From contig CAZATJ010000001.1 in NCBI GenBank assembly GCA_964488025.1, positions 65,683 through 129,682 of the forward strand: a stretch of DNA of 64,000 nucleotides. The letters run 5' to 3'. The DNA is from UBA1568 sp964488025 (GTDB lineage: Bacteria > Patescibacteriota > Minisyncoccia > Moranbacterales > UBA1568). Positions within the stretch are counted from its first letter, which is position 1; every line of letters starts with the position of its first letter. Made by a program: the position numbers and the translations under genes. The notes beneath the pieces were generated by a model. That model worked only from the letters and a program-made list of their open reading frames with translations, did not search any database and was not told the origin of the DNA. This document shows positions 7,717-15,588 of this stretch, one piece after another.

Positions 7717-8574
7717 CTAGCGATAAGTTTGCAGAAGATCGGCAAGTACCTGTTCGTCTCTTCCTCGCTCATAGAGCGGCTCCGTGCCTCCTCGTACTAC
7801 CGTTTCATAGGTCGGTCGTCCTGTCTTCTGATAGAGAATGCCCAGCGCCATCCGCTCCATATCAAATGCCAAAGCGAGTGCCTTCATCTTGTCTTCTTTG
7901 TCATGTGCCTCATCAAGATAAAAAGTGTTCTGCTTGAACCACTGGTAGGTATTCTGTTTATTAAAGACAACACACGGCTGAAAGACATCCACCAAAGCAT
8001 ACCCCTGGTGTTGTATCGCTGCCTTGATAATTTCCTTTGATTGCATGATATCCCCGGCAAAGACACGCGCCACGAAGGTCGCACCAAGCGTAATCGCGGT
8101 CGCAAGCGGATTGAACGGCTCCATCACGACGCCTCCCACCTGCACCGGCGTCTTCATTCCTTTTTCAGATGTCGGTGACGCCTGACCCTTAGTCAGTCCA
8201 TACACCATATTGTTATGGACGATGTTAGTAATATCGGGATTGCGCCTGATGGCATGGAGAAAGTGATTTCCTCCCTCACCATAGGTATCACCATCACCGC
8301 TCTCGGCAATGACCGTGAGTTTCGGATTGGCGATTTTGATAGCGGTTGCTGGTGGAAGCGCCCGACCATGAAGGCCATTGAAGTAATGGACACGCAAGTA
8401 ATGCGGTGTCTTAGCCGCCTGCCCGATACCGGAACACATCACCACATCCTGAGGGAGGATGTCGAGTTCCGAGAGTGCCATCTTCACGATATTGATGATA
8501 GGAAAATTACCACAGCCCGGACACCAGGCCATGTCAGTCTCTTTCGGCATGTCGTACAATTTCTTGTCAATCAT
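7717..8574 (-). CDS. korB: 2-oxoacid:ferredoxin oxidoreductase, beta subunit
   Basis: 285 aa. It binds thiamine diphosphate and a [4Fe-4S] cluster and catalyses ferredoxin-dependent oxidation of a 2-oxoacid to acyl-CoA. Cysteines in WCPGCGNF, VMCSGIGQ and FQPCVVFN fit the cluster ligands. SGDGDTYGEGGNHF with ..NNMVYGLTKGQ is the ThDP/Mg motif. It lies 18 nt downstream of the alpha/gamma subunit, forming a two-gene operon. Substrate (pyruvate, 2-oxoglutarate or other) cannot be fixed from sequence, so the symbol is approximate. A ferredoxin is encoded convergently. Confidence 0.92.
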   Translation of the reverse strand: MIDKKLYDMPKETDMAWCPGCGNFPIINIVKMALSELDILPQDVVMCSGIGQAAKTPHYLRVHYFNGLHGRALPPATAIKIANPKLTVIAESGDGDTYGEGGNHFLHAIRRNPDITNIVHNNMVYGLTKGQASPTSEKGMKTPVQVGGVVMEPFNPLATAITLGATFVARVFAGDIMQSKEIIKAAIQHQGYALVDVFQPCVVFNKQNTYQWFKQNTFYLDEAHDKEDKMKALALAFDMERMALGILYQKTGRPTYETVVRGGTEPLYERGRDEQVLADLLQTYR

Positions 8575-8592
8575 AGAAATAGCTTTTAGCCA

Positions 8593-10296
8593 TCAACTGA
8601 TAGCGGTAAGTTTCCGAACAACTTCCTCGACAGAGAACGGGTCACCATCATACTTCAAAATATTTTCCGAAATTTCCACATCATATTCCAACTTGAGAAG
8701 ATTAGCAAACTGTCCGGTAGCGTTATTTTCCATCACAATAATCTTTTTCTTCGCAAAAAATTTCTTGGCCTTGACTGGAAGCGGATACACCTGATGGAAA
8801 TGGAGCGCCGCTATATTTTCTCGCTTGGTAAGTGGCAGCGCTTCCTCAATTACGCCGCGATTTGACCCCCAAATCACCACGAGCACATCGGCTCCGGCGA
8901 CATCACCGATCTCGGTCGGCATGAGCGCCTCCTGGCGGATACCCGAGAACTTGGACAGGCGCTTCTCGTGCATAGCCAAACGCACCGTCGCACTTTCAGT
9001 AATATGGGCCGCCTCATCATGCTCATCGCTATCGACGCCGACCAAACCCTCGCCATAGCCCGGTACTCCGCGAGGCGATATGCCATTTTTCATCAAAGCA
9101 TAGCGCTGATATTCAGGCTTGGTAATCACGATATGATTCTTCATTTTAACACGTTGCAGATTCTCCTCCGGAAAACTAGAGAGGGAATCCAAAAGATACT
9201 GATCTGTCAGAATAAACACCGGTATCTGATAGGTGTCGGCGATATGAAAGGCCTGCTGTGCTACCAAAAAACATTCTTCCGGAGTCCCCGGAGCGAAAAT
9301 AGCGCGCGGAAACTCGCCGTGGCCAGCGTACAACACCAGGTTAAGATCAGCCTGTTCAGTGCGGGTCGGCAGTCCGGTAGCCGGTCCCGGACGCTGTCCG
9401 ATGTGTACCACAATCGGCGTCTCAATCATACCGGAGAGACTCACCCCTTCGGTCATAAGGTCAAACCCTCCACCCGAAGTAGTCACGATTGCCCGCGCCC
9501 CAGCGTACCAGGCCCCCAGCCCCTGATTGATGGCAGCAATCTCATCTTCCGCCTGATCCACCGCTATCCCAAACCGTTCGCCCTGTTCCGCCAAAAAAGT
9601 CAACAATCCGGTTCCGGGCGACATCGGGTAGGAAGAAACATAGTTACAACCGGCAGAGAGCGTTCCAAGTCCAAGCGCCGTAACACCATCCATAAGTAGC
9701 TCCTGTTTCACTTTTTCCTCACGCTTCAATTCCACCTCGATACCGGCATCATACGCTACGTGTCTTCCGAAACCATATCCCTTTTCGGCCGCCTCGATAT
9801 TTTTGGCTACCACTTCCTCCCCCTTGCGGGAAAAATGCTCCCGTAAATAGTCTTCGAAAATTTTCTTATCGGCGTTGAGAATGCCCAGTGCTACCCCGAC
9901 CGCCACCGTGCTGGTATAGAGAGGATTGCCCAATTCATTGGCAAACTGCGTGAATGGGATATTGATGACCGGACACGTCGTCATGGTACACACTTTTTCC
10001 CGCTCGCCAAGTATGATAGTATCCTTGCTGATACGGTGTTCTAGATGCGGCAGAACATCCTTATCCATGGCAAATAAGAGATCAATACGCTCCACAAAAG
10101 CCCTCCGTGGCGTGTTGGTCACGCGGATTTCGGTCGAGTTGCTGCCACCACGGATGCGCGACATGTACTCCTTGATAGCGAAGACGTGGTAGCCTTCGCG
10201 CTTGAGTACCGAGACAAGAAGTGCCTCAACGGTCTGCACCCCCTGTCCGGCCGCCCCACCCAAAACGATTGAAACATCTCCGGAAAATCTTTTCAT
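8593..10296 (-). CDS. korA: 2-oxoacid:ferredoxin oxidoreductase, gamma-alpha fusion
   Basis: 567 aa. Residues ~1-185 are the gamma domain (VLGGAAGQGVQTVEALL, MSRIRGGSNSTEIRV), and ~195-560 the alpha (pyrimidine-binding and C-terminal) domains, including GCNYVSSYPMSPGTG, DQAEDEIAAINQGLGAWYAG and ATGLPTRTEQADL. The gamma-alpha fusion is the common KorA arrangement in bacteria. First gene of the korAB operon; a TATAAT box with an upstream TG lies 22 nt ahead of the ATG. With the ferredoxin it suggests fermentative or anaerobic ferredoxin-linked carbon metabolism (inference). Confidence 0.93.
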   Translation of the reverse strand: MKRFSGDVSIVLGGAAGQGVQTVEALLVSVLKREGYHVFAIKEYMSRIRGGSNSTEIRVTNTPRRAFVERIDLLFAMDKDVLPHLEHRISKDTIILGEREKVCTMTTCPVINIPFTQFANELGNPLYTSTVAVGVALGILNADKKIFEDYLREHFSRKGEEVVAKNIEAAEKGYGFGRHVAYDAGIEVELKREEKVKQELLMDGVTALGLGTLSAGCNYVSSYPMSPGTGLLTFLAEQGERFGIAVDQAEDEIAAINQGLGAWYAGARAIVTTSGGGFDLMTEGVSLSGMIETPIVVHIGQRPGPATGLPTRTEQADLNLVLYAGHGEFPRAIFAPGTPEECFLVAQQAFHIADTYQIPVFILTDQYLLDSLSSFPEENLQRVKMKNHIVITKPEYQRYALMKNGISPRGVPGYGEGLVGVDSDEHDEAAHITESATVRLAMHEKRLSKFSGIRQEALMPTEIGDVAGADVLVVIWGSNRGVIEEALPLTKRENIAALHFHQVYPLPVKAKKFFAKKKIIVMENNATGQFANLLKLEYDVEISENILKYDGDPFSVEEVVRKLTAIS

Positions 10297-10317
10297 GTCC
10301 GTTTTTCTTTTGACTCC

Positions 10318-10323
10318 ATTATA
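10318..10323 (-). promoter_or_regulatory. Promoter -10 of korAB
   Basis: On the minus strand TGTTATAAT gives an extended -10 with consensus TATAAT; the -35 is weak. The expected start is near 10311, leaving a short leader of about 15 nt. Confidence 0.55.
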
Positions 10324-10339
10324 ACACGTCCCCTCCCTC

Positions 10340-11092
10340 CTAAGAAAAGAATCCGGCCAGCTGGGTCACGATAACCAAAGCGGCCAGCGCTACCATGACA
10401 CCGATGATGGAATATTGCACGATTTTCTTACCAGTATTGATGCGTTCCTCGTCCCCGGCCGAAGTGAGATACATAAGTCCGCCGACAACCAGCATGATAA
10501 TGCCGACCACCCCGACCACAGAAAGAAGGAAATTGAGCACACTGGTCGCGATTTCGGCCAGTGTCTTCGAGGTAGCAACCGCTCCAGCGGCAATCGGTCC
10601 CCAACCAAGAACCTCCCCAATCTGCTTCAAGAAAGAAGGAGCGGCAATACCAAGCGCCAGACCAATCAAAGCTGCCGTAATGACGCTCTTGGCCGTTGTG
10701 AGTCGACCTTCATCTCCGGCCGCGGTCATATAGAGAATCCCACCGATGACGATGAAAATGAGAGAAAGAATGGCGATGATAGCCTGAAGCGATCCGAGCA
10801 GCGAATCAAGCACTCCTTCGACCGTGGTGAATGCGACAGGATTATTGACTTGCACGGCAACTATCTGCGGTGCCGTTGGTGCCGTCTGTCTACAACAAGT
10901 GGTAAGACTGTCATTACAGAGGCCGATTGGTGTTTCATCTGGAAACCCAGAACACGTCGCTGACGGACGACAGGTCTCACCGGCACCAATACAAGCAACC
11001 GCCAGGGCTGGCGGTGCCGAAAAAAAAGCAATGGATGAAAACGAAAAAATGCTCAAAAAGAAGAACAGGGTCATTAGATATCGGTACGACAT
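10340..11092 (-). CDS. VirB2-like pilin-family protein, two modules
   Basis: 250 aa with a signal peptide (hydrophobic 7-25, cleavage near ALA/VACIG), then a Cys-rich segment (ACIGAGETC, CSGF, CNDSLTTCC) and two copies of a two-helix module. Each module has a hydrophobic helix, a conserved turn (YMTAAGDEGRLTTAK; YLTSAGDEERINTGK) and a second hydrophobic helix. TrbC/VirB2 pilins have the same two-helix hairpin layout. It is the last of six such genes on this strand and is probably a variant or minor subunit. The exact role is unknown. Confidence 0.7.
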   Translation of the reverse strand: MSYRYLMTLFFFLSIFSFSSIAFFSAPPALAVACIGAGETCRPSATCSGFPDETPIGLCNDSLTTCCRQTAPTAPQIVAVQVNNPVAFTTVEGVLDSLLGSLQAIIAILSLIFIVIGGILYMTAAGDEGRLTTAKSVITAALIGLALGIAAPSFLKQIGEVLGWGPIAAGAVATSKTLAEIATSVLNFLLSVVGVVGIIMLVVGGLMYLTSAGDEERINTGKKIVQYSIIGVMVALAALVIVTQLAGFFS

Positions 11093-11117
11093 AGTTTTTC
11101 ACAATTCCTCTAAAAAA

Positions 11118-11714
11118 TTAAGCGAAGAAATTAGCAATCTGGGTGACAATCACTAAGGCGGACAGCGCTACTATGATACCGATGATGGAATAGGTGACGA
11201 TTTTTTTGCCCGCTTCGGCTTTGCTTTCATCACCGGCCGCCGTCAAATACGTCATGCCGCCCACTACGAGCATAATGACCGCGATGACTCCAACGATGGA
11301 AAGAAGGAAGTTGAGCACCTTGAGCGCTACCGAACTGAGTGTCGGAGCAGCCACCAAAGCCGCGTCCACCGCACCCCAACCAAGTACACCGGCAATTTCT
11401 TTCAAGAATGATGGGGCGGCAATACCAAGCGCCAGACCGATCAAAGCTGCCGAGATGGCGCTCTTAGCCAGTGTCATGCGCGACTCATTCCCAGCCGAGG
11501 TGATATACAGCACCGCCCCGATAATAATAAATATGATTGCCAAAACCACGATAATCCCCTGCATGGCACTGAGTGCCGAACTGAGCACTCCCTCTAAAGT
11601 GTTGAACTTGAGAGGGTTGGCATAGCTCGCTGCGGAAACGCTCCCGACGAGAGAAAAAAAGACTACCGATGTTACGACACCACTGAACCAAATCCGAAAC
11701 CTATCGTAAAGCAT
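11118..11714 (-). CDS. VirB2-like pilin-family protein, two modules
   Basis: 198 aa from the ATG at 11714; an upstream in-frame start at 11753 would overlap the preceding gene, which ends at 11731. A signal peptide ends near VSAASY. Two modules follow, with turns YITSAGNESRMTLAK and YLTAAGDESKAEAGK, each flanked by hydrophobic helices; the ends ALIGLALGIAAPSFLK and YSIIGIIVALSALVIV are nearly identical to those of the next gene, showing a recent duplication of the two-module form. It lacks the Cys-rich N-terminal insert of its neighbour. Confidence 0.7.
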   Translation of the reverse strand: MLYDRFRIWFSGVVTSVVFFSLVGSVSAASYANPLKFNTLEGVLSSALSAMQGIIVVLAIIFIIIGAVLYITSAGNESRMTLAKSAISAALIGLALGIAAPSFLKEIAGVLGWGAVDAALVAAPTLSSVALKVLNFLLSIVGVIAVIMLVVGGMTYLTAAGDESKAEAGKKIVTYSIIGIIVALSALVIVTQIANFFA

Positions 11715-11730
11715 AAGAAGTTTCTTGGAA

Positions 11731-12123
11731 TTAAAATGTCGATGAACCACCAAAGGCCGCGATAACAGCCGTCAGAATGACCAAACCGGAAAGGGCTACA
11801 ATCACCCCGATAATCGAATATTTCATGTTGCGCTTGGCGGTCGAAATCTGATCGTCGTCACCGGCCGACGTCAGATACTGGATGCCGGAAATAACAAAAG
11901 CAATAACTGCCAAAAAGCCAAGAATGCCAAAAAGCCAGTTCATCACCACCCCAAGAACGTAGGAGACCGATGAAGCTGAAAGACCACTCGTCGTCGGAAG
12001 ACAGACGCCGCTTCCAGTCGTATCGAAATAATCTGTCGGGCAGACCACCGCCTGCGCTGGCGAGGAAACAAGCATCAGCCCTCCGAACGCAAAGAAAAAA
12101 ATGAAAACCAGTGTTCGAAACAT
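11731..12123 (-). CDS. VirB2-like pilin-family protein, one module
   Basis: 130 aa: signal peptide (FFFAFGGLMLVSSPAQA), a mature start with two cysteines (VVCPTDYF, SGVCLPT), then one two-helix module with turn YLTSAGDDDQISTAKRNMK and second helix YSIIGVIVALSGLVIL, ending GGSSTF. The similar GGSTTF ending of the next upstream gene marks the two as close paralogs. It is separated from that gene by a strong terminator, so it may be expressed at a different level. Confidence 0.72.
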   Translation of the reverse strand: MFRTLVFIFFFAFGGLMLVSSPAQAVVCPTDYFDTTGSGVCLPTTSGLSASSVSYVLGVVMNWLFGILGFLAVIAFVISGIQYLTSAGDDDQISTAKRNMKYSIIGVIVALSGLVILTAVIAAFGGSSTF

Positions 12124-12187
12124 AGTATTTTTTATTTTGTTTGAACTTTAAAAAGAAAGACCTACCTTTATGGTACTCGTTTTGACC

Positions 12188-12227
12188 AAAAAAAACAATC
12201 CCGTTCGGACGACTCCAAACAGGATTG
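12188..12227 (-). terminator. Strong terminator after the major pilin-like gene
   Basis: CAATCC (12222-12227 side, read on minus) through an almost fully paired hairpin to GGATTG (12196-12201), followed on the minus strand by eight T (12188-12195). Confidence 0.9.
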
Positions 12228-12245
12228 CCTTTTGGTAATGTGCCA

Positions 12246-12614
12246 CTAGAACGTTGTGCTTCCGCCAGTAAAAAATGCCTGGGCAGCACTGAAAATCACG
12301 AGACCGAGCATAGCGACAATAACGCCGACGATCGAATAGACCATGGCATTCTTGGCCTTGCTGATCTGATCCTCATCACCAGCTGCGGTGAGATAGAGGA
12401 TCCCGGAGATAACGAAACCGATGATCGCCAAGAAACCGATGATGCCGAACAACCAATACATCAGCTGCTGAACGAGAAGGGTGATGCTGGTACCCGTCAG
12501 TCCGGATTTTGCAGCGTTAGCCTGCCCTACGCTTACCTGAGCGCCTGCGACTGCCGGAGCCAAGGCAACCGCTGCCGAGACCGCTCCGTACAAAGCGTTT
12601 TTAATTTTATTCAT
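12246..12614 (-). CDS. VirB2-like pilin, probable major subunit
   Basis: 122 aa: signal peptide MNKIKNALYGAVSAAVALAP with cleavage near VAGAQ, a short hydrophilic mature start, and one two-helix module with turn YLTAAGDEDQISKAK, ending GGSTTF. It has the strongest Shine-Dalgarno sequence in the cluster (AAAGGAGGTGAG, 12617-12630 region) and its own strong terminator, and is preceded by a 21-nt perfect palindrome. These expression signals suggest it is the abundant subunit of the array (inference). Size and topology match VirB2/TrbC pilins. Confidence 0.75.
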   Translation of the reverse strand: MNKIKNALYGAVSAAVALAPAVAGAQVSVGQANAAKSGLTGTSITLLVQQLMYWLFGIIGFLAIIGFVISGILYLTAAGDEDQISKAKNAMVYSIVGVIVAMLGLVIFSAAQAFFTGGSTTF

Positions 12615-12639
12615 AAATTCTCACCTCCTTTCAGTGTCT

Positions 12640-12660
12640 TTATCCGAATCATTCGGATAA
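12640..12660. promoter_or_regulatory. Perfect 21-nt palindrome upstream of pilin SD
   Basis: TTATCCGAAT and ATTCGGATAA flank a single C. It lies between two pilin-like genes, just ahead of the strong Shine-Dalgarno sequence. It could be an mRNA-stabilising hairpin, a weak attenuator or an operator; no T-run follows on the minus strand. Confidence 0.55.
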
Positions 12661-12682
12661 AAGTTTTCTTTTTGCTTTTTGT

Positions 12683-12967
12683 TTAGGCGAACCAACTTCC
12701 TATCTGCGATAAAAATATCAATGCCGAGAACGCGATCACCGTACCGATAACACAGGCGAGTGCCGCCTGCTTAGCCAACCTGATACGCCTCTCATCACCT
12801 TCGGCCGTCAGATACCAGGTGCCCGCTATAACTACCCCAATTATACCAACAACTCCCGCAATTGACAATAAAAAATTAAGTATATTAACGAGCGCTTCCG
12901 ACAAAGGCGTGGCGTCGGTAATTGATCCGGCCGCCCGAGCCTTCCAAATGAAGGAGAGGTATTCCAT
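12683..12967 (-). CDS. VirB2-like pilin-family protein, one module, no signal peptide
   Basis: 94 aa from the ATG at 12967; a TTG at 12985 directly after the previous stop would add six residues. No ribosome binding site is obvious for either, so coupling to the upstream gene is likely. One two-helix module with turn YLTAEGDERRIRLAK and second helix ACVIGTVIAFSALIFL. The N-terminus (EYLSFIWKARAAG) is not a typical signal peptide. Probably a minor or accessory member of the array. Confidence 0.6.
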   Translation of the reverse strand: MEYLSFIWKARAAGSITDATPLSEALVNILNFLLSIAGVVGIIGVVIAGTWYLTAEGDERRIRLAKQAALACVIGTVIAFSALIFLSQIGSWFA

Positions 12968-12985
12968 ATGCTTGAGAGAAAACAA

Positions 12986-13441
12986 TCAACGGTTGGCATT
13001 AGAACTGACATCGCAGGAAAACTCAAAAGTCCCGCCCTTAATCAGTCCGCCGAGTGGTTTGCTCATATCGCTCGTATCCACCAGAATGGTCAGGATAACA
13101 TTAACGATGAGCCAGGCTGAGAGCATTACTCCAAATCCGATAAGAGCGGCCATAATCCCCCCCTTGGCCGTCTGCATCATCCCAGGATTCCCCGCGGACG
13201 TCACGTAGAGTACTGCCATAGCGAACAGCACGGTGATGGCGATAACCGTCATGATACCCAATCCCCAGGTAATGAAACTATTTCCCCCGACGATGATGTG
13301 ACACACCGTGCAAGGAGCCGTTTCCGCCGAGGTGCCGGAACTCTTGCCGCAGGGAACGAGACCAGCGGCTTCTGTCCGGTCAGGTACTACGATTAAAGAC
13401 ACCGAAAAAAAGAAAAGGAGAATTATCAGAAAACGCTTCAT
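12986..13441 (-). CDS. VirB2-like pilin-family protein, first gene of the array
   Basis: 151 aa: signal peptide (FLIILLFFFSVSLIVVP), then a Cys-rich stretch (VPCGKSSG, APCTVCHIIVGG) and one divergent two-helix module with turn YVTSAGNPGMMQTAKGG, followed by a further hydrophobic helix and a short tail with a lone cysteine (FEFSCDVSS). Of the eight modules it is the least conserved. First gene of the leftward pilin operon behind an extended -10 promoter. Confidence 0.65.
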   Translation of the reverse strand: MKRFLIILLFFFSVSLIVVPDRTEAAGLVPCGKSSGTSAETAPCTVCHIIVGGNSFITWGLGIMTVIAITVLFAMAVLYVTSAGNPGMMQTAKGGIMAALIGFGVMLSAWLIVNVILTILVDTSDMSKPLGGLIKGGTFEFSCDVSSNANR

Positions 13442-13474
13442 GACTTTTGCATGCTTAGTGTTTCACTTATTTGC

Positions 13475-13480
13475 ATTTTA
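13475..13480 (-). promoter_or_regulatory. Extended -10 promoter of the pilin array
   Basis: On the minus strand TGGTAAAAT gives TGn plus a TAAAAT box about 30 nt upstream of the first pilin gene; no clear -35. Confidence 0.45.
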
Positions 13481-13496
13481 CCACGGAAAGAAAGAA

Positions 13497-13524
13497 AAGA
13501 ACACCTTGTACAAGATGTTCTTTT
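13497..13524 (-). terminator. Terminator after typA
   Basis: AAAAGAACA and TGTTCTTTT arms with inner CTT/AAG form a stem followed by TCTTTCTTT on the minus strand. It is nearly symmetric and could act in both directions. Confidence 0.75.
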
Positions 13525-13543
13525 GCTGAATATCTCTCCTTTC

Positions 13544-15331
13544 CTATTTTTTTCTCCCTGCTTTGGTACGATCCGTTTCGGTAAGAAGCTGCTTACGCAG
13601 ACGGGTGCTGCGTGGGGTCACCTCAAGATACTCATCGGCAAGAATAATTTCCAATCCTCGTTCGATGGTTATTTCGAGCGGTGGCGTAAGTTTGATAGCC
13701 TCATCGGTTCCGGAAGAACGCATGTTGCTCATCGCTTTCCCCTTAATCGGATTGACTGCCATGTCGGTTCCCTTCGTGACATTCCCCACCACCATACCCT
13801 CGTACACTTCCGCCGAAGGAGCAATATAGAGCACTCCCCGTTCCTGAAGATTATTCAATGAAAAAGCGAGGGCTTTCCCGGTCGCCATCGAAACCATCGA
13901 TCCCACTTCACGTGACTTTATCTCTCCAGCGAAAGGGCGAAATCCCAAGACACGCGAATACAGCGTTCCTTCGCCACGGGTATCCACCATAAATTCACCA
14001 CGATAGCCGAGCAGCCCCCGCGTTGGCACTTCAAAAATGAGCCGAGTATAGCCACCCGATCCCTCCTTCATTTCCATCATGATACCTTTGCGTTTCCCCA
14101 TTTTCTCGATAACCGTGCCGGAAACTTCAAGCGGGCACTCGACAGTCACTTCCTCAAACGGTTCCGATTTCACGCCATCGACATCCTTGATGATGACCTG
14201 CGGTTGAGACACCTGGACCTCATACCCTTCGCGCCGCATATTCTCAAGCAAAATGGCAACATGCAATTCTCCGCGCCCATAAACCTTGTAGTGATCATCA
14301 GCAAAATCGATCTTCAGCCCCACATTTATTTCCAGTTCTTTTTCTAGACGTTCACGAAGCTGCTTGTTGGTCACGTATTTTCCCTCACGTCCGGCAAACG
14401 GAGAATCATTGACGAGAAAATTAAGCGAAATAGTCGGCTCATCGATAGCGATAATCGGAAGGAGTTCCTGGAAATGCGTCGCACAAATCGTATCACCAAT
14501 ATCAATGCCTGGAAGTCCGGCAATCATAACGATATCTCCCGCTTCGGCGATAGAGGATTCGACTCGCTCCAGGCCGCGAAAAGTGAAGAGTTTCACGATT
14601 CGTCCCGTCTCGCTCTTTCCAGAGATGCTCCGCACCAGTACCTGGTCATTCACCCGAAGCGTTCCCTCATATACCCGAGCCACCGCCAAACGGCCGACGA
14701 AATTATCGTATCCAAGATTGAATGGTTGGGCACGAAGCGGTTTCTCGGTTTCATGTGCCGCTGGCAATACCTTGGCAAGAATAGTGTCCAAAAGTGGCGA
14801 AAGATCCTTGCCTTGGTCTGCGAGTGAAAGCTTGGCGATACCCTCACGAGCGATGGCATAGACCACCTTGAAATCAAGCTGATCATCATCAGCTCCTAGA
14901 TCGAGAAATAGCTCATACACCATCTCCTCAACAATTTCCGGACGGGCCGCCGGTTTATCAATCTTGTTTAACACCACGATTGGGCGAAGGCCCAGCTCAA
15001 GAGACTTCTTCAAAACAAAGCGCGTCTGCGGCATCGGCCCCTCCTGGGCATCCACGACCAACACAACACTGTCGATAGAGCGCAACACCCGCTCCACCTC
15101 GGAACCGAAATCCGCATGCCCAGGGGTATCGACAATATTAATTTTCGTATCCTTATAGAAAAGAGCGGCGTTTTTAGCATAAATAGTAATCCCCCGCTCC
15201 TGCTCCAAGGCATTAGAATCCATAGAAACGCTGTCAGACGTTATCATCCCAGTCTGACGCATCAAAGCATCCGTCAGGGTTGTCTTTCCATGATCCACAT
15301 GAGCGATGATGGCGATATTTCTAATTTCCAT
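13544..15331 (-). CDS. typA: Translational GTPase TypA/BipA
   Basis: 595 aa from ATG 15331, where the standard TypA N-terminus MEIRNIAIIAHVDHGKTTL starts; a longer frame to 15448 has no conserved sequence. G1 AHVDHGKTT, switch I RGITI, G3 DTPGHADF, G4 NKIDKPAARP. The elongation-factor domains II, III and V and the TypA-specific C-terminal domain (GLLGYRGEFMVDTRGEGTL, NLQERGVLYIAP) are complete. Ribosome-binding GTPase involved in stress adaptation and 50S assembly in other bacteria. The region upstream holds a promoter, a terminator-like hairpin and a dispersed repeat. Confidence 0.96.
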   Translation of the reverse strand: MEIRNIAIIAHVDHGKTTLTDALMRQTGMITSDSVSMDSNALEQERGITIYAKNAALFYKDTKINIVDTPGHADFGSEVERVLRSIDSVVLVVDAQEGPMPQTRFVLKKSLELGLRPIVVLNKIDKPAARPEIVEEMVYELFLDLGADDDQLDFKVVYAIAREGIAKLSLADQGKDLSPLLDTILAKVLPAAHETEKPLRAQPFNLGYDNFVGRLAVARVYEGTLRVNDQVLVRSISGKSETGRIVKLFTFRGLERVESSIAEAGDIVMIAGLPGIDIGDTICATHFQELLPIIAIDEPTISLNFLVNDSPFAGREGKYVTNKQLRERLEKELEINVGLKIDFADDHYKVYGRGELHVAILLENMRREGYEVQVSQPQVIIKDVDGVKSEPFEEVTVECPLEVSGTVIEKMGKRKGIMMEMKEGSGGYTRLIFEVPTRGLLGYRGEFMVDTRGEGTLYSRVLGFRPFAGEIKSREVGSMVSMATGKALAFSLNNLQERGVLYIAPSAEVYEGMVVGNVTKGTDMAVNPIKGKAMSNMRSSGTDEAIKLTPPLEITIERGLEIILADEYLEVTPRSTRLRKQLLTETDRTKAGRKK

Positions 15332-15410
15332 ATCCGTTCTCTTATCTGTTACGTTGAAAATATAAGTGGTGTCCACCTTGAAACAATAACAGGTATTCAC
15401 CCCAGGGCAA

Positions 15411-15470
15411 GCCCTCCGCCCAAAAACGAAAACAAGTTTTCGTTTCACTCGCTTCGTTTGGTAATAATCG
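15411..15470 (-). repeat. Dispersed repeat, copy 1 (inverted relative to 17569)
   Basis: Read on the minus strand, TTATTACCAAACGAAGCGAG, then GTGAAACGAAAAC, GTTTTCGTTT and GGCGGAG align with the copy at 17569-17633 read on the plus strand. The centre is palindromic. The two copies flank the lipoprotein/methyltransferase pair in opposite orientation. Confidence 0.7.
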
Positions 15471-15471
15471 A

Positions 15472-15494
15472 AAAAAGGCGTTGGAGCGCCTTTT
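15472..15494 (-). terminator. Terminator-like hairpin between lipoprotein gene and typA
   Basis: AAAAGGCG/CGCCTTTT stem with TTTTTT following on the minus strand. It ends the upstream lipoprotein gene, but also lies only about 20 nt downstream of a promoter (15521-15549) directed at typA. Confidence 0.75.
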
Positions 15495-15520
15495 CAAAGA
15501 CTGGAAAACTGAGCCAGCTC

Positions 15521-15549
15521 ATCATACCAGAAAAACTCCCTTCTGGCAA
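15521..15549 (-). promoter_or_regulatory. sigma70 promoter upstream of typA
   Basis: Minus strand: TTGCCA (15544-15549), 17-nt spacer, TATGAT (15521-15526) with TG one base upstream (extended -10). The predicted start is near 15514. Confidence 0.65.
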
Positions 15550-15588
15550 GATGTGCCGTAGAACAAGTTATTCCCCGAACCGAGACTG

